Source of the DNA: Chlorogloeopsis fritschii PCC 6912
GTDB lineage: Bacteria; Cyanobacteriota; Cyanobacteriia; Cyanobacteriales; Nostocaceae
Length of the DNA: 64,000 nucleotides
Reading direction: 5' to 3'
Assembly (NCBI RefSeq): GCF_000317285.1
Contig: NZ_AJLN01000094.1
Coordinates: forward strand, 1-64,000
Numbering within the stretch: the stretch's first letter is position 1; each line of letters starts with the position of its first letter. The position numbers were made by a program, and so were the translations under genes. Below the pieces are notes generated by a model, which searched no databases, was not told the DNA's origin, and was given only the letters and a program-made list of their open reading frames with translations. Below, piece by piece: positions 55,919-64,000 of the stretch.

Positions 55919-57325
55919 TTATTTGGCTTTTGACATTAACAATTTTTGTTTTTCAAATTTAAGCAACTTGCTTTCTGCCAATTTATTATCTTTGTGTACA
56001 CTAACTACACTGACATTTAATGCTAGAGCACCAAATAAGTAAATCCACCAAATCATATTAACTTGGGCATTTTTGAAAATAAAAAAGTCAAAAAACATTG
56101 AAAATCCCGAAGCAAAAATTCCACAATTAAAAATAGCCGATTTAATTCCCTGGTAATTGCGAAGGAGAAGCCTAATTAAAACAATCCACAGGATAATAAA
56201 ATAAATTAAACCTGGAATTCCTAATTCGACAACACATAACAGAAAAGTAGAGTGAGGATGATAGAGCAAATATCCATAAGGATATACTAAAATGATGGGA
56301 GCGCCATTCATGAAACCAACCCTCATGTCATCCATATCTGTAAGATACCAAGACCAATAAGAGCCATAACCAGAACCAGTAATGTTAAGCTCTGTATTGC
56401 GATGACTAATAATTTGAAAAGAAGTTAAGTGTGTATCTGAACGAGTTGTATCTTCAAAAGATTTAATGCGATCGCTACTCGCTTTTGAATAAATAATTGT
56501 TGTAGCTGTAGAGATTAAAATAATCATCATTATAGCAGCGATTATTGCTTGCTTTTTATTTTTCATGAATAAGATTAAACATAAAAAGAATAAACCCATA
56601 ACTAATAGAGCAGCTCGTGAACCAAGACCAATAATAGTCAGTGTTAGAGCCATGACAACTGCCAATTTAAATAAACGTCGAGTATGACTTTGCATGAACT
56701 CTTGAATGGCAAAAGCTAAAGCTGGCAATAAAATGAAATGTCCAGTAGCAGAGCCAAAAAGAGGCCCTTGTACGCGTACTATCCCAAATTCACTTCCTCC
56801 CGCATTCAAATCGGCTCTCACGTCTCCCATGCCCAAGGAGAATAAAGAAGCTGCTGAGTAGAGTAACCCTAACGCAGCTATGATTACTGTCAGTCGCCAT
56901 AAAAATGAGCGCACAGATGTAATAGATTTTCTTGCCAGGAGAATATAGCCAAGTAAAAAGGCAGATGCTGTCAAAACTAAAGTGTATGTCATTGCTCTAG
57001 CATTGCTGGCATCTATACCACTCCTTTGTATGGATACTGCAGCGTAAAACAGTAAACAAACTGTCAAGATTGGTAAGTGACAATGCCAATTCCATGGTCT
57101 ATCTTTGGTACTGCCAAAATTGGTAAGTGCGAGTAGTAATAAGTAGAAAAAAGCAACTCCAACTAGAACTAAATCTTTAGCATTGACAGGTATAGATAAA
57201 AAATCGAACTTTGGAGTTGCAGTATCTGCTAGCAATGACCAATAAGAAAAACTTAACCAGAAAGGTAGTTCCAACAAAAACTGGGAGAAAGAATTAGTAT
57301 TAGCATTTTGAGAAGTTAATTTCAT
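55919..57325 (-). CDS. O-antigen polymerase/ligase family protein (Wzy-like)
   Basis: The 468-residue product has about 11 to 12 membrane helices and one larger periplasmic loop (about 285-345) with YGSYWSWYLTDMDD and HPHSTFLLCVVELGIPGL, the H-x6-G pattern of the O-antigen polymerase/ligase family. It would polymerise repeat units delivered by the flippase. Its first 26 bp overlap the end of the upstream glycosyltransferase gene, so the two are translationally coupled. Confidence 0.85.
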   Translation of the reverse strand: MKLTSQNANTNSFSQFLLELPFWLSFSYWSLLADTATPKFDFLSIPVNAKDLVLVGVAFFYLLLLALTNFGSTKDRPWNWHCHLPILTVCLLFYAAVSIQRSGIDASNARAMTYTLVLTASAFLLGYILLARKSITSVRSFLWRLTVIIAALGLLYSAASLFSLGMGDVRADLNAGGSEFGIVRVQGPLFGSATGHFILLPALAFAIQEFMQSHTRRLFKLAVVMALTLTIIGLGSRAALLVMGLFFLCLILFMKNKKQAIIAAIMMIILISTATTIIYSKASSDRIKSFEDTTRSDTHLTSFQIISHRNTELNITGSGYGSYWSWYLTDMDDMRVGFMNGAPIILVYPYGYLLYHPHSTFLLCVVELGIPGLIYFIILWIVLIRLLLRNYQGIKSAIFNCGIFASGFSMFFDFFIFKNAQVNMIWWIYLFGALALNVSVVSVHKDNKLAESKLLKFEKQKLLMSKAK

Positions 57326-58460
57326 AGACTTCTAACAGTTTTTTTATACTTGTCTCAATATTGAAAGCGCTCTTTTCGACAATGTTTAGGGCATCTATTC
57401 TAGTAAGAATTGATGCATTATTTGGTACTGTTAAAACTGCTTCTGCCCAGGCAGAGGCAGATTGTGACAAAGAGATTCGCTTCACTAAAGGCTTGACTAC
57501 ATCTGCTTCCTCTGGAATCACATCCGAAAAGATACAGGGTAATCCCGCTGCTTGTGCTTCAACTAACACTAAGCCTAATCCCTCATACAGAGATGGCAAG
57601 ACGAAGACATCCATAGCACCCTGCATCAATCGTGGTACATCAGATCGGCTGCCTGCGAAGATAACGCGATCGCTTAAGCCCAGTTGAGCTATTTTCTTTT
57701 CTATGTCAGAGCGTAAAGAGCCAACACCCACTAGTAAAAGGTGCATCTTTGGTTCTCGTTTGGCAACTTCTGCGGCGATTTCCAAGAGAAATGCATGGTT
57801 CTTTTGTGGCTCGAATCTACCAACGTGCCCGATGACAAAGGCATCTTTCGGAATCCCTAGTTCAGAACGAACAGTAACTAAATCAACAGAATCTCGGAAT
57901 GAAGCCAAGTCAATTCCGCAGTAAAGAATTTGTTGATGGAGATGGGTATTCCCAGTAGAACCGAATAGATCTACTATTGCTTGACGGCTGCATCCAAAAC
58001 CTAAGGTTGCATAGCGGGCAATCCAAGCTTTCATCAAATCTAGATACAAACGTCGATGCCATTTAGCTTTAGCTTCAACCCAAGAGGTATTATTGTGGCT
58101 ATGGGCAATACGGATAGGTATTCCTGAGTTGTGAGCTAAACGGAGAATGTAACCACTAAAGTGATGAACGTGACTGTGAATAATGTCATAAGGGCCATAC
58201 ACTTGTAAGATTCGCCGGAAATTAGCAGCGTAATTCCAAGGCTGCAAGCGATTCAGAGGACAAGGGATAATTTGACTACCTAAGGTGCGAATCTCTTGAT
58301 CGTAAGCACAGAGTTGATTAGTGTGAACGAGAAAATCCATTTGGAAGCGATCGCGATCGATGTGCCGCAAAATATGCATTAGCCAAGTTTCGATGCCACC
58401 CCGGTTCATTCCTCCAACCACATGCAGGATACGTATCGAAGATTTGTCCCCTAAGGTCAT
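57300..58460 (-). CDS. Glycosyltransferase family 4
   Basis: The 386-residue GT-B enzyme has an N-terminal donor-side start RILHVVGGMNRGGIETWLM (9-27), and in the C-terminal half GHVGRFEPQKNHAFLLEIA (about 213-231), LLLVGVGSLRSDIEKKIAQLGL (about 244-265) and VFVLPSLYEGLGLVLVEAQAAGLP (about 288-311) with the GT4 E-x7-E pair. Its stop lies inside the start of the Wzy-like gene. Confidence 0.9.
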   Translation of the reverse strand: MTLGDKSSIRILHVVGGMNRGGIETWLMHILRHIDRDRFQMDFLVHTNQLCAYDQEIRTLGSQIIPCPLNRLQPWNYAANFRRILQVYGPYDIIHSHVHHFSGYILRLAHNSGIPIRIAHSHNNTSWVEAKAKWHRRLYLDLMKAWIARYATLGFGCSRQAIVDLFGSTGNTHLHQQILYCGIDLASFRDSVDLVTVRSELGIPKDAFVIGHVGRFEPQKNHAFLLEIAAEVAKREPKMHLLLVGVGSLRSDIEKKIAQLGLSDRVIFAGSRSDVPRLMQGAMDVFVLPSLYEGLGLVLVEAQAAGLPCIFSDVIPEEADVVKPLVKRISLSQSASAWAEAVLTVPNNASILTRIDALNIVEKSAFNIETSIKKLLEVYEINFSKC

Positions 58461-58725
58461 GATTTTAATTCTCTCCCTGTATACTCATGTCGGTTGTATA
58501 GTGCATCAATAGCGCGATCGCGCCCCTCTCGCAAATAAAAACAAGTGATAACTAAACTACTGTTAAGGGATTTCCAAGAAATAAATTATCCAAATAATAA
58601 CCACAGAGACGCTGAGAACACGGAGAAATGAGGAACAGAGAGGTTATTGCGTTAGGTGGTTGAGTGTTTTTTTATTTGGAAGTTCTTAACCAAGACAAAA
58701 ACTTCATTATTCTGGTTTTTTGGTA
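58461..58725. other. Gap with dispersed repeat inside the polysaccharide locus
   Basis: A 265-bp gap on the minus-strand locus contains a HIP1-like site (58514-58521) and an AACCACAGAGACGCTGAGAACACGG repeat (58601-58625). It may carry a promoter for the downstream genes. No gene seen. Confidence 0.4.
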
Positions 58726-59835
58726 CTAGGTAATGGTAGATAATACCTGTGATACTTTCTCACCTATAACATTCCAGTTTAATTGAGTTTTTACTTTGGA
58801 ACGTGCATTTTTTGACATGGTTTTTAATACAGGAATGTCACTTAATAGATGTATGATTTTCTCAGCCAGAATATCAGAATTTGGTTGTGCAATAACAACA
58901 CCATTTACTCCATTATCAACAATGTCAGGCATCCCATCGTTATTTGCGATAATGCAGGGAACTCCATAATTGAAAGCTTCTACTAAAAACAGTCCATAGG
59001 GTTCACAGTAAGCGGGTGCAACTACTAAATCTGATTCTAGAAAAAGATTTTGTTTCTCGGAAGAAGATAAAATGTATCCCGGATTAAAAACACCATCCTC
59101 ATGTAGATCTAATTTTTTGCCGATGATTACTAATTTGGCTTCAGGTAATACTTTTTTTACCTGTTTAAATGCCGCCAAAACCACATCTCCACCCTTTCTT
59201 TCAAAATCCGATCCATTAAACAAAATTTGTTTAGTTCCGAAAGTTTTTTCTCCTTCATACAGTTTTTGAGAACGACTTGAAGAACCAACAACAGTAATTT
59301 TTTCAGGCTTGATACCATAGTCTTCTATTAAGGATGTTTTGACTATGTTACCCAAAGTAAAAATATGCCTAGCTCTTTGGTATGCTGTCATTTCACATTC
59401 TACCCAAGCAGTATATTCTTGGTTGTCGTGAAAAGGTGCCCAAGGTAACCATTTTTTGTGAGCTAATGCCATCGTATAATCTAAATACATCACATAAGGA
59501 ATATCAAATTTATCCCAAAATGGGTTAAACATACCGAAGATATGAAACACAAGATCTGGAACATATTCTAGTTGCCTAATTTTACGCTCTGTGTTGCGTG
59601 ACCTAGTAATAAAAGTGTTTTTGTTTTTCCAGAATCTACTTACCGTAATTGGAGAAAATCGCTGCAATATTTTGTAATAGCCTCTCGTTAATATATCTAA
59701 TGCTTTGAGTCGATGTAATTCTCCCGATGGCAAACATTCCACACAATCAAAGTATGAAGACAATACTTCAAATAAACCTTGACGACGATTTACAAATTCA
59801 TGAGCACCGGTGACTAAAATCCTTTTAATTTCCAT
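58726..59835 (-). CDS. Glycosyltransferase family 4
   Basis: The 369-residue protein has the GT4 C-terminal core: TKQILFNGSDFERKGGDVVLAAF (about 202-224), AKLVIIGKKLDLHED (about 235-249) and LVVAPAYCEPYGLFLVEAFNYGVPCI (about 270-295) with the Glu pair. The N-terminal half lacks a clear Rossmann signature but has the usual YVMYLDYT segment. Donor unknown. It stands between the flippase and the next glycosyltransferase with gaps of more than 100 bp on each side. Confidence 0.87.
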   Translation of the reverse strand: MEIKRILVTGAHEFVNRRQGLFEVLSSYFDCVECLPSGELHRLKALDILTRGYYKILQRFSPITVSRFWKNKNTFITRSRNTERKIRQLEYVPDLVFHIFGMFNPFWDKFDIPYVMYLDYTMALAHKKWLPWAPFHDNQEYTAWVECEMTAYQRARHIFTLGNIVKTSLIEDYGIKPEKITVVGSSSRSQKLYEGEKTFGTKQILFNGSDFERKGGDVVLAAFKQVKKVLPEAKLVIIGKKLDLHEDGVFNPGYILSSSEKQNLFLESDLVVAPAYCEPYGLFLVEAFNYGVPCIIANNDGMPDIVDNGVNGVVIAQPNSDILAEKIIHLLSDIPVLKTMSKNARSKVKTQLNWNVIGEKVSQVLSTIT

Positions 59836-59949
59836 AGTGTGTCTCCTTGATTGGAAATTATGTTCATTGTCTGAAAGGTATTAAGTAGAAGGCAGAAGGT
59901 AATAAAGTTTTTTTCATGCGTTATTGTGTACGCAGTTCATGACGGCTAC

Positions 59950-61215
59950 TTACTTGTTTTCAATCAATTCAACAGATGGATGGGATTTATGCAGTGCATG
60001 AATGATTACTGCCAAACTGCAGATAACTTGAACAATGGCTGCAATAATTAGCGCGATCGCTGCCCCTAGCAATCCCAACTTAGGTAGTAACCACAGACAA
60101 GTTATAGCTGAAGTAGTTGTGACAGCAGCAAACAAAGGTAATTGGATGCGAAAGTATCGGGCTGCCGTTATCGCATATCCAATGAAAGAAGATACGTAAC
60201 CAATCCCGGCAGCAATCATTAACCAAACAAATAAACTTGTATGTTGAGCGTACTCAGGTTGATACAACAGAGTTAAGATTTGCTCACCACCTATTAGAGC
60301 CACCAAAACACCACCTCCGCCCAGCAGTACGGCAATTCCTACTAGCTTTAACAATAGCCTCTGAAAAGCTATGGTATTTCCCACAGCGTAATATTTGGCT
60401 AATCTAGGACTTGCTGACTGTCCTAAGGCATTGACAACCATACTTCCTACCACCATCAAGTAAGCTATGGCTGCAAAAATTCCCAGTTCCCGTTCACCCA
60501 AATATTGCTCAATAAAGTAGCGGGGAATGTTGGTGTTGAGTGAAATCAGCATCATCACCAACCCCAAAGGTAAAGACAGCCATACCAAATTTTTCAGAGT
60601 GACAAGATGCCAACGAGATTTTGGTATGGAGTTGAGTATTAAAACGCCATTAGGAATGTCATAAACAAATAAAACTACAAACCAGGCAAATACTAATCCA
60701 ACTACTCCCCACACAACACCACTCGATAGATACACTCCTATTCCCAGTAGTATCAATGATAAAGGCCCTTTAATCATCAAGGATATGGCGATGCGATCCA
60801 TGCGTTCGTGTTGCTGGAGCAAACCATAATAGATGTCACTGATTGATTCAAATGCCTTTGCTAAACCTACCAACAAAATAACTAGCGATATTTCCCAAGG
60901 GTATTTTGCTAAGAAAGTAATGATTGCGATCGCTACCAATCCTAATCCTGTGCCAATCAATCTCAGTTCTAAGTAATCGTTAAAGAGATACTGTTTCGTT
61001 GCATCTGTCGCTTGAATACTTCGCAACTGGAGATTGGTAAACATGAATACAGGTGCCGTTACCGCCAACCCCAAGGTAAACTGCCCTACTATTTCAGGGC
61101 TACCAAGTTTAGCCAGCACCACCAGCATTCCCCACTGACAAGCTGCATAGACAGCATTACCAATGAAAGTCCAAGAAAAGTTATGACGTAGCGTGAGTGG
61201 TTTAATTTGTTCCAT
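59950..61215 (-). CDS. Oligosaccharide flippase (Wzx-like, MOP/MVF superfamily)
   Basis: From ATG 61215 the 421-residue product has 12 predicted membrane helices and starts with NFSWTFIGNAVYAACQWGMLVVL, the classic first helix of polysaccharide flippases. A TTG at 61242 is an alternative that overlaps the methyltransferase gene. It should move lipid-linked repeat units across the membrane for the Wzy polymerase. Confidence 0.9.
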   Translation of the reverse strand: MEQIKPLTLRHNFSWTFIGNAVYAACQWGMLVVLAKLGSPEIVGQFTLGLAVTAPVFMFTNLQLRSIQATDATKQYLFNDYLELRLIGTGLGLVAIAIITFLAKYPWEISLVILLVGLAKAFESISDIYYGLLQQHERMDRIAISLMIKGPLSLILLGIGVYLSSGVVWGVVGLVFAWFVVLFVYDIPNGVLILNSIPKSRWHLVTLKNLVWLSLPLGLVMMLISLNTNIPRYFIEQYLGERELGIFAAIAYLMVVGSMVVNALGQSASPRLAKYYAVGNTIAFQRLLLKLVGIAVLLGGGGVLVALIGGEQILTLLYQPEYAQHTSLFVWLMIAAGIGYVSSFIGYAITAARYFRIQLPLFAAVTTTSAITCLWLLPKLGLLGAAIALIIAAIVQVICSLAVIIHALHKSHPSVELIENK

Positions 61216-61235
61216 TACTGCAAAACTTCCTAACT

Positions 61236-62219
61236 TTAGCAAGCTCCTTGATAAAGTTTAATCAACTCTTTATCTGACAGAATTTTTTGGCTTTTCTTGC
61301 CAATAAAGTAATAACCAGATGCAGCATCAAGAGCGGTGGGGCGATGAATCAAAAAGTAATCGAGATACTTTAATGGAAATGCTGTCATGATGGCAAATAG
61401 TCCCATCAACTTTCTCAAAAATTTCGATGTGGTGAAACTCAACAATAGATAATAATAAGACCAAGCTAATGCCATTCCCGGCCCGGCTGTTGAGCCACTT
61501 TCAATTTCCTCAAATTTTCTAAATAAGCGACGATGCCCCAAATGAGTAAATCTAGTAAAGTCATAGCATCCTCCATGTACTTGTTGCATAAAAGGGGTTT
61601 CCGCGTACACCAATCCATCATCTTTTAATACTCTGTAAATTTCTTCTACACACCGCCAAGGATCAACTACATGCTCTAATACAGCTTGTATGATTACACC
61701 GTCAAAGGAATGGTCTGCAAAAGGTATGCTATGAGCGTCACAAATCAAAGTTGTACGAGATCCAAATGAAACATCAGTTTCTACTATTTCTATATCCTGA
61801 TTTGCAACAAGTTTTTCTATTCCCTTACCTAAAATACTACCACCAATCACTAAAACTTTAGGATGTATGCAACGCATATGCAATTGTTTATGGAAATGTT
61901 CATAGTTACTTTTAGCTTTAATATTTAAGCTTATACTTGGAACTAATTTTTTTAGAGTTTCCACAAATTTATTTTTAGGAGATAAATCAAAGAATAAGTT
62001 ACGTTCCTTCACCAAGTCATCAATAGAAAATATACTGGCGTTCTCGTCAATCAAAATTGGTATGCCATTTTTGATGGGAAATAAAGCCTGGCATTGAGGA
62101 TTTATACAGTGGCTATCTCCACTACGCAATTCCAACTCGCTATTACATATAGGACAGCGCAGCATTGATTGCACTATTGGAGAAAGTTTGAGTTTACTTT
62201 GATTGATTTGACTTTGCAT
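61236..62219 (-). CDS. SAM-dependent methyltransferase with Zn-ribbon-like N-terminus
   Basis: The 327-residue protein begins with a Trm112p-like Zn-binding domain (CPICNSEL at about 22-29 and CINPQCQALFP at about 37-47). A Rossmann methyltransferase follows: motif I-like LVIGGSILGKG (about 123-133), an acidic ETDVSF (about 147-152), PFADHSFDGVIIQAVLEHV (about 169-187), and YAETPFMQQVHGG (about 205-217). Such enzymes often methylate sugars or lipid-linked intermediates in polysaccharide loci. Substrate unknown. Confidence 0.85.
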   Translation of the reverse strand: MQSQINQSKLKLSPIVQSMLRCPICNSELELRSGDSHCINPQCQALFPIKNGIPILIDENASIFSIDDLVKERNLFFDLSPKNKFVETLKKLVPSISLNIKAKSNYEHFHKQLHMRCIHPKVLVIGGSILGKGIEKLVANQDIEIVETDVSFGSRTTLICDAHSIPFADHSFDGVIIQAVLEHVVDPWRCVEEIYRVLKDDGLVYAETPFMQQVHGGCYDFTRFTHLGHRRLFRKFEEIESGSTAGPGMALAWSYYYLLLSFTTSKFLRKLMGLFAIMTAFPLKYLDYFLIHRPTALDAASGYYFIGKKSQKILSDKELIKLYQGAC

Positions 62220-62288
62220 AAGCTTGTAACGTAATACTCATGAATAAATTCCGATCGCTCAATCTGATACTCGCTGAGATAAAGAGCT

Positions 62289-64000
62289 TTACGCACTTCT
62301 TGGCTTCACTTTGACTATTATGTTTCCCTTTGTTTCTGCGAGTAAATTATTGTTTGTTACTGTATCTACTAGAAGATGATTTTCTAGATATTTGGGTTTA
62401 TAGCCTGGAACTAATTGCTCAAGCAGAAATAGAATCAAATTGGTATGGTTTTTAGCCGCTGCCTTACATAAATCTTCGACAGTAATATTCAAATTTTCTG
62501 GAACAATTCGACTAGCATTTTTGACAACCAACAATTTCTCATGCTCAGTTGGTTCGTATTCTTCTCCTTCAATAAACAACTCTTCAAATAACTTTTCACC
62601 TGGGCGCAAACCAGTAAAGACGATTTCAATATCTTTGTTGACTTCATATCCACAAAGACGAATTAATTCCTTTGCCAAGTCAACTATTTTCACTGGCTGT
62701 CCCATATTTAGCATCAGCACTTCACCACCATGCCCAATTACCGCTGCTTGCAACACCAATTGAACTGCCTCCGGAATCGTCATAAAATAGCGACGAATTT
62801 CTGGATGGGTAACCGTTACCGGGCCTCCTGCTAAAATTTGTTTTGTAAAAGTCGGAACGACACTACCGCGACTACCCAAAACATTACCAAAACGCACAGC
62901 AACATAAGATAAGCCACTTTTTTTAGCTGCTTGCAATACCAACATTTCCGCAACTCTTTTACTTGCTCCCATCACATTGGTAGGATTGACAGCCTTATCT
63001 GTGGAAATCATCACAAAATGTTGAATATTGTATTGCAGCGCCAAATCCAATAAATTTTTTGTTCCCAGCACATTGTTAGTGATTGCTTCTGGTGAATTTA
63101 ATTCCATCAGAGGAACGTGCTTGTGGGCTGCGGCATGAAAAATCACATCTGGCTGGAATCTCTCAAAAGCGTGTTTGAGGCGATCGCGGTAGCGAATATC
63201 GCCAATGAAGATATGAAGACTAGGAGCATAGCTTGCGGATTTACCCTCCGCTTTCAGGGCTTGAACTAGTTGTTCTAATTCCTGTTGAATATTGAAGACA
63301 GAATTCTCACCATGCCCCATCAGCATCATTTCGGCAGGACAACATTTATAAATTTGACGACAAAGTTCGCTACCAATCGAGCCGCCTGCACCTGTAATTA
63401 GTACTCTCTTGCCTTTTAAGAACTCGGCAACTTGTCCAATATCTGTCTGTATTGGTTCACGCCTGAGTAAATCTTCAATCCGCACATCACGAATACTATC
63501 TACTCTTACCCGCCCATTCAGGATTTCATGTATTCCTGGTAAAGTACTGGTTTGAATACCGGTGGCTTTGCAAATATCTACAATTTCTCGAATCACTTTT
63601 CCTGCAACTGTCGGCATGGCAATGATCACTTTATGAATTTGCAGAGATTTGACGACATCAGGTATTTTATGGCGATCGCCAACCACAGGAACACCGCGAA
63701 TGTGTGCATGTAGTTTTTGGGGATCGTCGTCGATGAAGGCAACTGGCTGAAAACCCTGTTGGGGATTTGTTTGCATTTCTTGTAGTAGGGAGACTCCGGC
63801 GTTACCTGCTCCAACTATCAGCACTCGTTGTGAGGGGTTAAATGCTGCTCGTTTTTGGTTGGCTCTTTCTACTGCTTTAATGCTGAAACGCAGCCCACCA
63901 ATCAAAATAAACGAAAGCAATCCATCAATTAATGGCAGTGAGCGTGGGAGCCTACTTAAAACAGAGTTTGGGATGTCATGAATGACATCGAAGCAAAAAG
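62289..64000 (-). CDS. CapD/FlaA1-type nucleotide-sugar 4,6-dehydratase, N-terminus outside window
   Basis: The gene starts beyond the right edge: the frame stays open to 64000 and ends at 62289. The visible part has a CoA-binding-like Rossmann domain with VLIVGAGNAGVSLL near its start, then the SDR dehydratase domain with VLITGAGGSIGSELCRQI, FHAAAHKHVPLME and STDKAVNPTNVMGASKR. In that last motif a Met replaces the usual catalytic Tyr, as is typical of FlaA1/CapD membrane-bound dehydratases. Residues upstream of the TTG at 63920 (LPRSLPLIDGLLSF) look like the final membrane helix, so the full protein has more helices. It likely makes a 4-keto-6-deoxy UDP-sugar used by the DegT aminotransferase. 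Confidence 0.93.
   Translation of the reverse strand, partial: FCFDVIHDIPNSVLSRLPRSLPLIDGLLSFILIGGLRFSIKAVERANQKRAAFNPSQRVLIVGAGNAGVSLLQEMQTNPQQGFQPVAFIDDDPQKLHAHIRGVPVVGDRHKIPDVVKSLQIHKVIIAMPTVAGKVIREIVDICKATGIQTSTLPGIHEILNGRVRVDSIRDVRIEDLLRREPIQTDIGQVAEFLKGKRVLITGAGGSIGSELCRQIYKCCPAEMMLMGHGENSVFNIQQELEQLVQALKAEGKSASYAPSLHIFIGDIRYRDRLKHAFERFQPDVIFHAAAHKHVPLMELNSPEAITNNVLGTKNLLDLALQYNIQHFVMISTDKAVNPTNVMGASKRVAEMLVLQAAKKSGLSYVAVRFGNVLGSRGSVVPTFTKQILAGGPVTVTHPEIRRYFMTIPEAVQLVLQAAVIGHGGEVLMLNMGQPVKIVDLAKELIRLCGYEVNKDIEIVFTGLRPGEKLFEELFIEGEEYEPTEHEKLLVVKNASRIVPENLNITVEDLCKAAAKNHTNLILFLLEQLVPGYKPKYLENHLLVDTVTNNNLLAETKGNIIVKVKPRSA

Noticed and set aside
42374-64000. Heterocyst-specific (hep) polysaccharide island
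   Set aside because: Gene types overlap with any Wzx/Wzy locus; no hep regulatory genes or diagnostic order could be recognised, so only a general exopolysaccharide locus is claimed.

Overview
The window comes from a filamentous, probably heterocyst-forming (Nostocales-type) cyanobacterium. The evidence is a photosystem I assembly gene (ycf4), the plant-type carotenoid pair crtP-crtB, many copies of the HIP1 octamer GCGATCGC on both strands, heptameric short tandem repeats, and numerous dispersed palindromic or repeated elements of the kind that litter Nostoc-like genomes. No rRNA, CRISPR array, phage or plasmid replication gene was seen; there is one tRNA, tRNA-Ser(GCU).

0-16 kb, mostly housekeeping: ycf4, a lipoprotein cyclophilin, a beta-ketoacyl-ACP synthase carrying an in-frame repeat insertion, an IF-3-like factor that appears to start at a non-canonical AUC codon, a kinase-like fusion (phosphotransferase + P-loop kinase), rplY (L25/Ctc), purA, a large hybrid histidine kinase (CHASE3-PAS-PAS-PAS-HisKA-HATPase-REC), an adenosine-deaminase-like amidohydrolase, a rhodanese-like protein without the catalytic cysteine, and mutL.

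16-28 kb: an AT-rich, tightly packed three-gene accessory operon (a TIGR04255-family protein plus two unrecognised partners), a MerR regulator with an SDR oxidoreductase under a MerR-type promoter that seems to give a leaderless transcript, a secreted beta-propeller protein, a NagZ-like glycosidase, a PhzF-family enzyme, crtP-crtB, tRNA-Ser, a NatB-like amino-acid binding lipoprotein and a small secreted predicted beta-barrel.

28-42 kb, an accessory or conflict-type region: a P-loop NTPase with a long TPR array, an intact antitoxin/PIN-toxin pair, a CreD-like membrane protein, a Uma2-type nuclease flanked by direct repeats, an antitoxin next to a truncated PIN toxin, and an EACC1 + caspase/EF-hand/TPR pair that matches the effector modules of cyanobacterial conflict (self-killing) systems. 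A quinone-oxidoreductase-like gene, a pentapeptide-repeat membrane protein whose N-terminus is encoded by a dispersed repeat, and an IS630-type transposase remnant close the region.

42-64 kb: a single-strand (minus) exopolysaccharide locus of 18 genes. In transcription order: a CapD/FlaA1-type nucleotide-sugar dehydratase that runs off the window, methyltransferase, Wzx-like flippase, two glycosyltransferases, Wzy-like polymerase, a membrane-anchored glycosidase-like protein, glycosyltransferase, priming sugar transferase, WbqC-family protein, PIG-L deacetylase, glycosyltransferase, PHP phosphoesterase, ATP-grasp ligase, two FemAB/GNAT-like acyltransferases, DegT aminotransferase and a BY-kinase/chain-length regulator. 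Together these encode a Wzx/Wzy-dependent polymer whose amino sugars are probably deacetylated and re-acylated or ligated to amino acids.

Throughout, statements on motifs and positions are read from the sequence; family functions are from general knowledge; no database search was possible.
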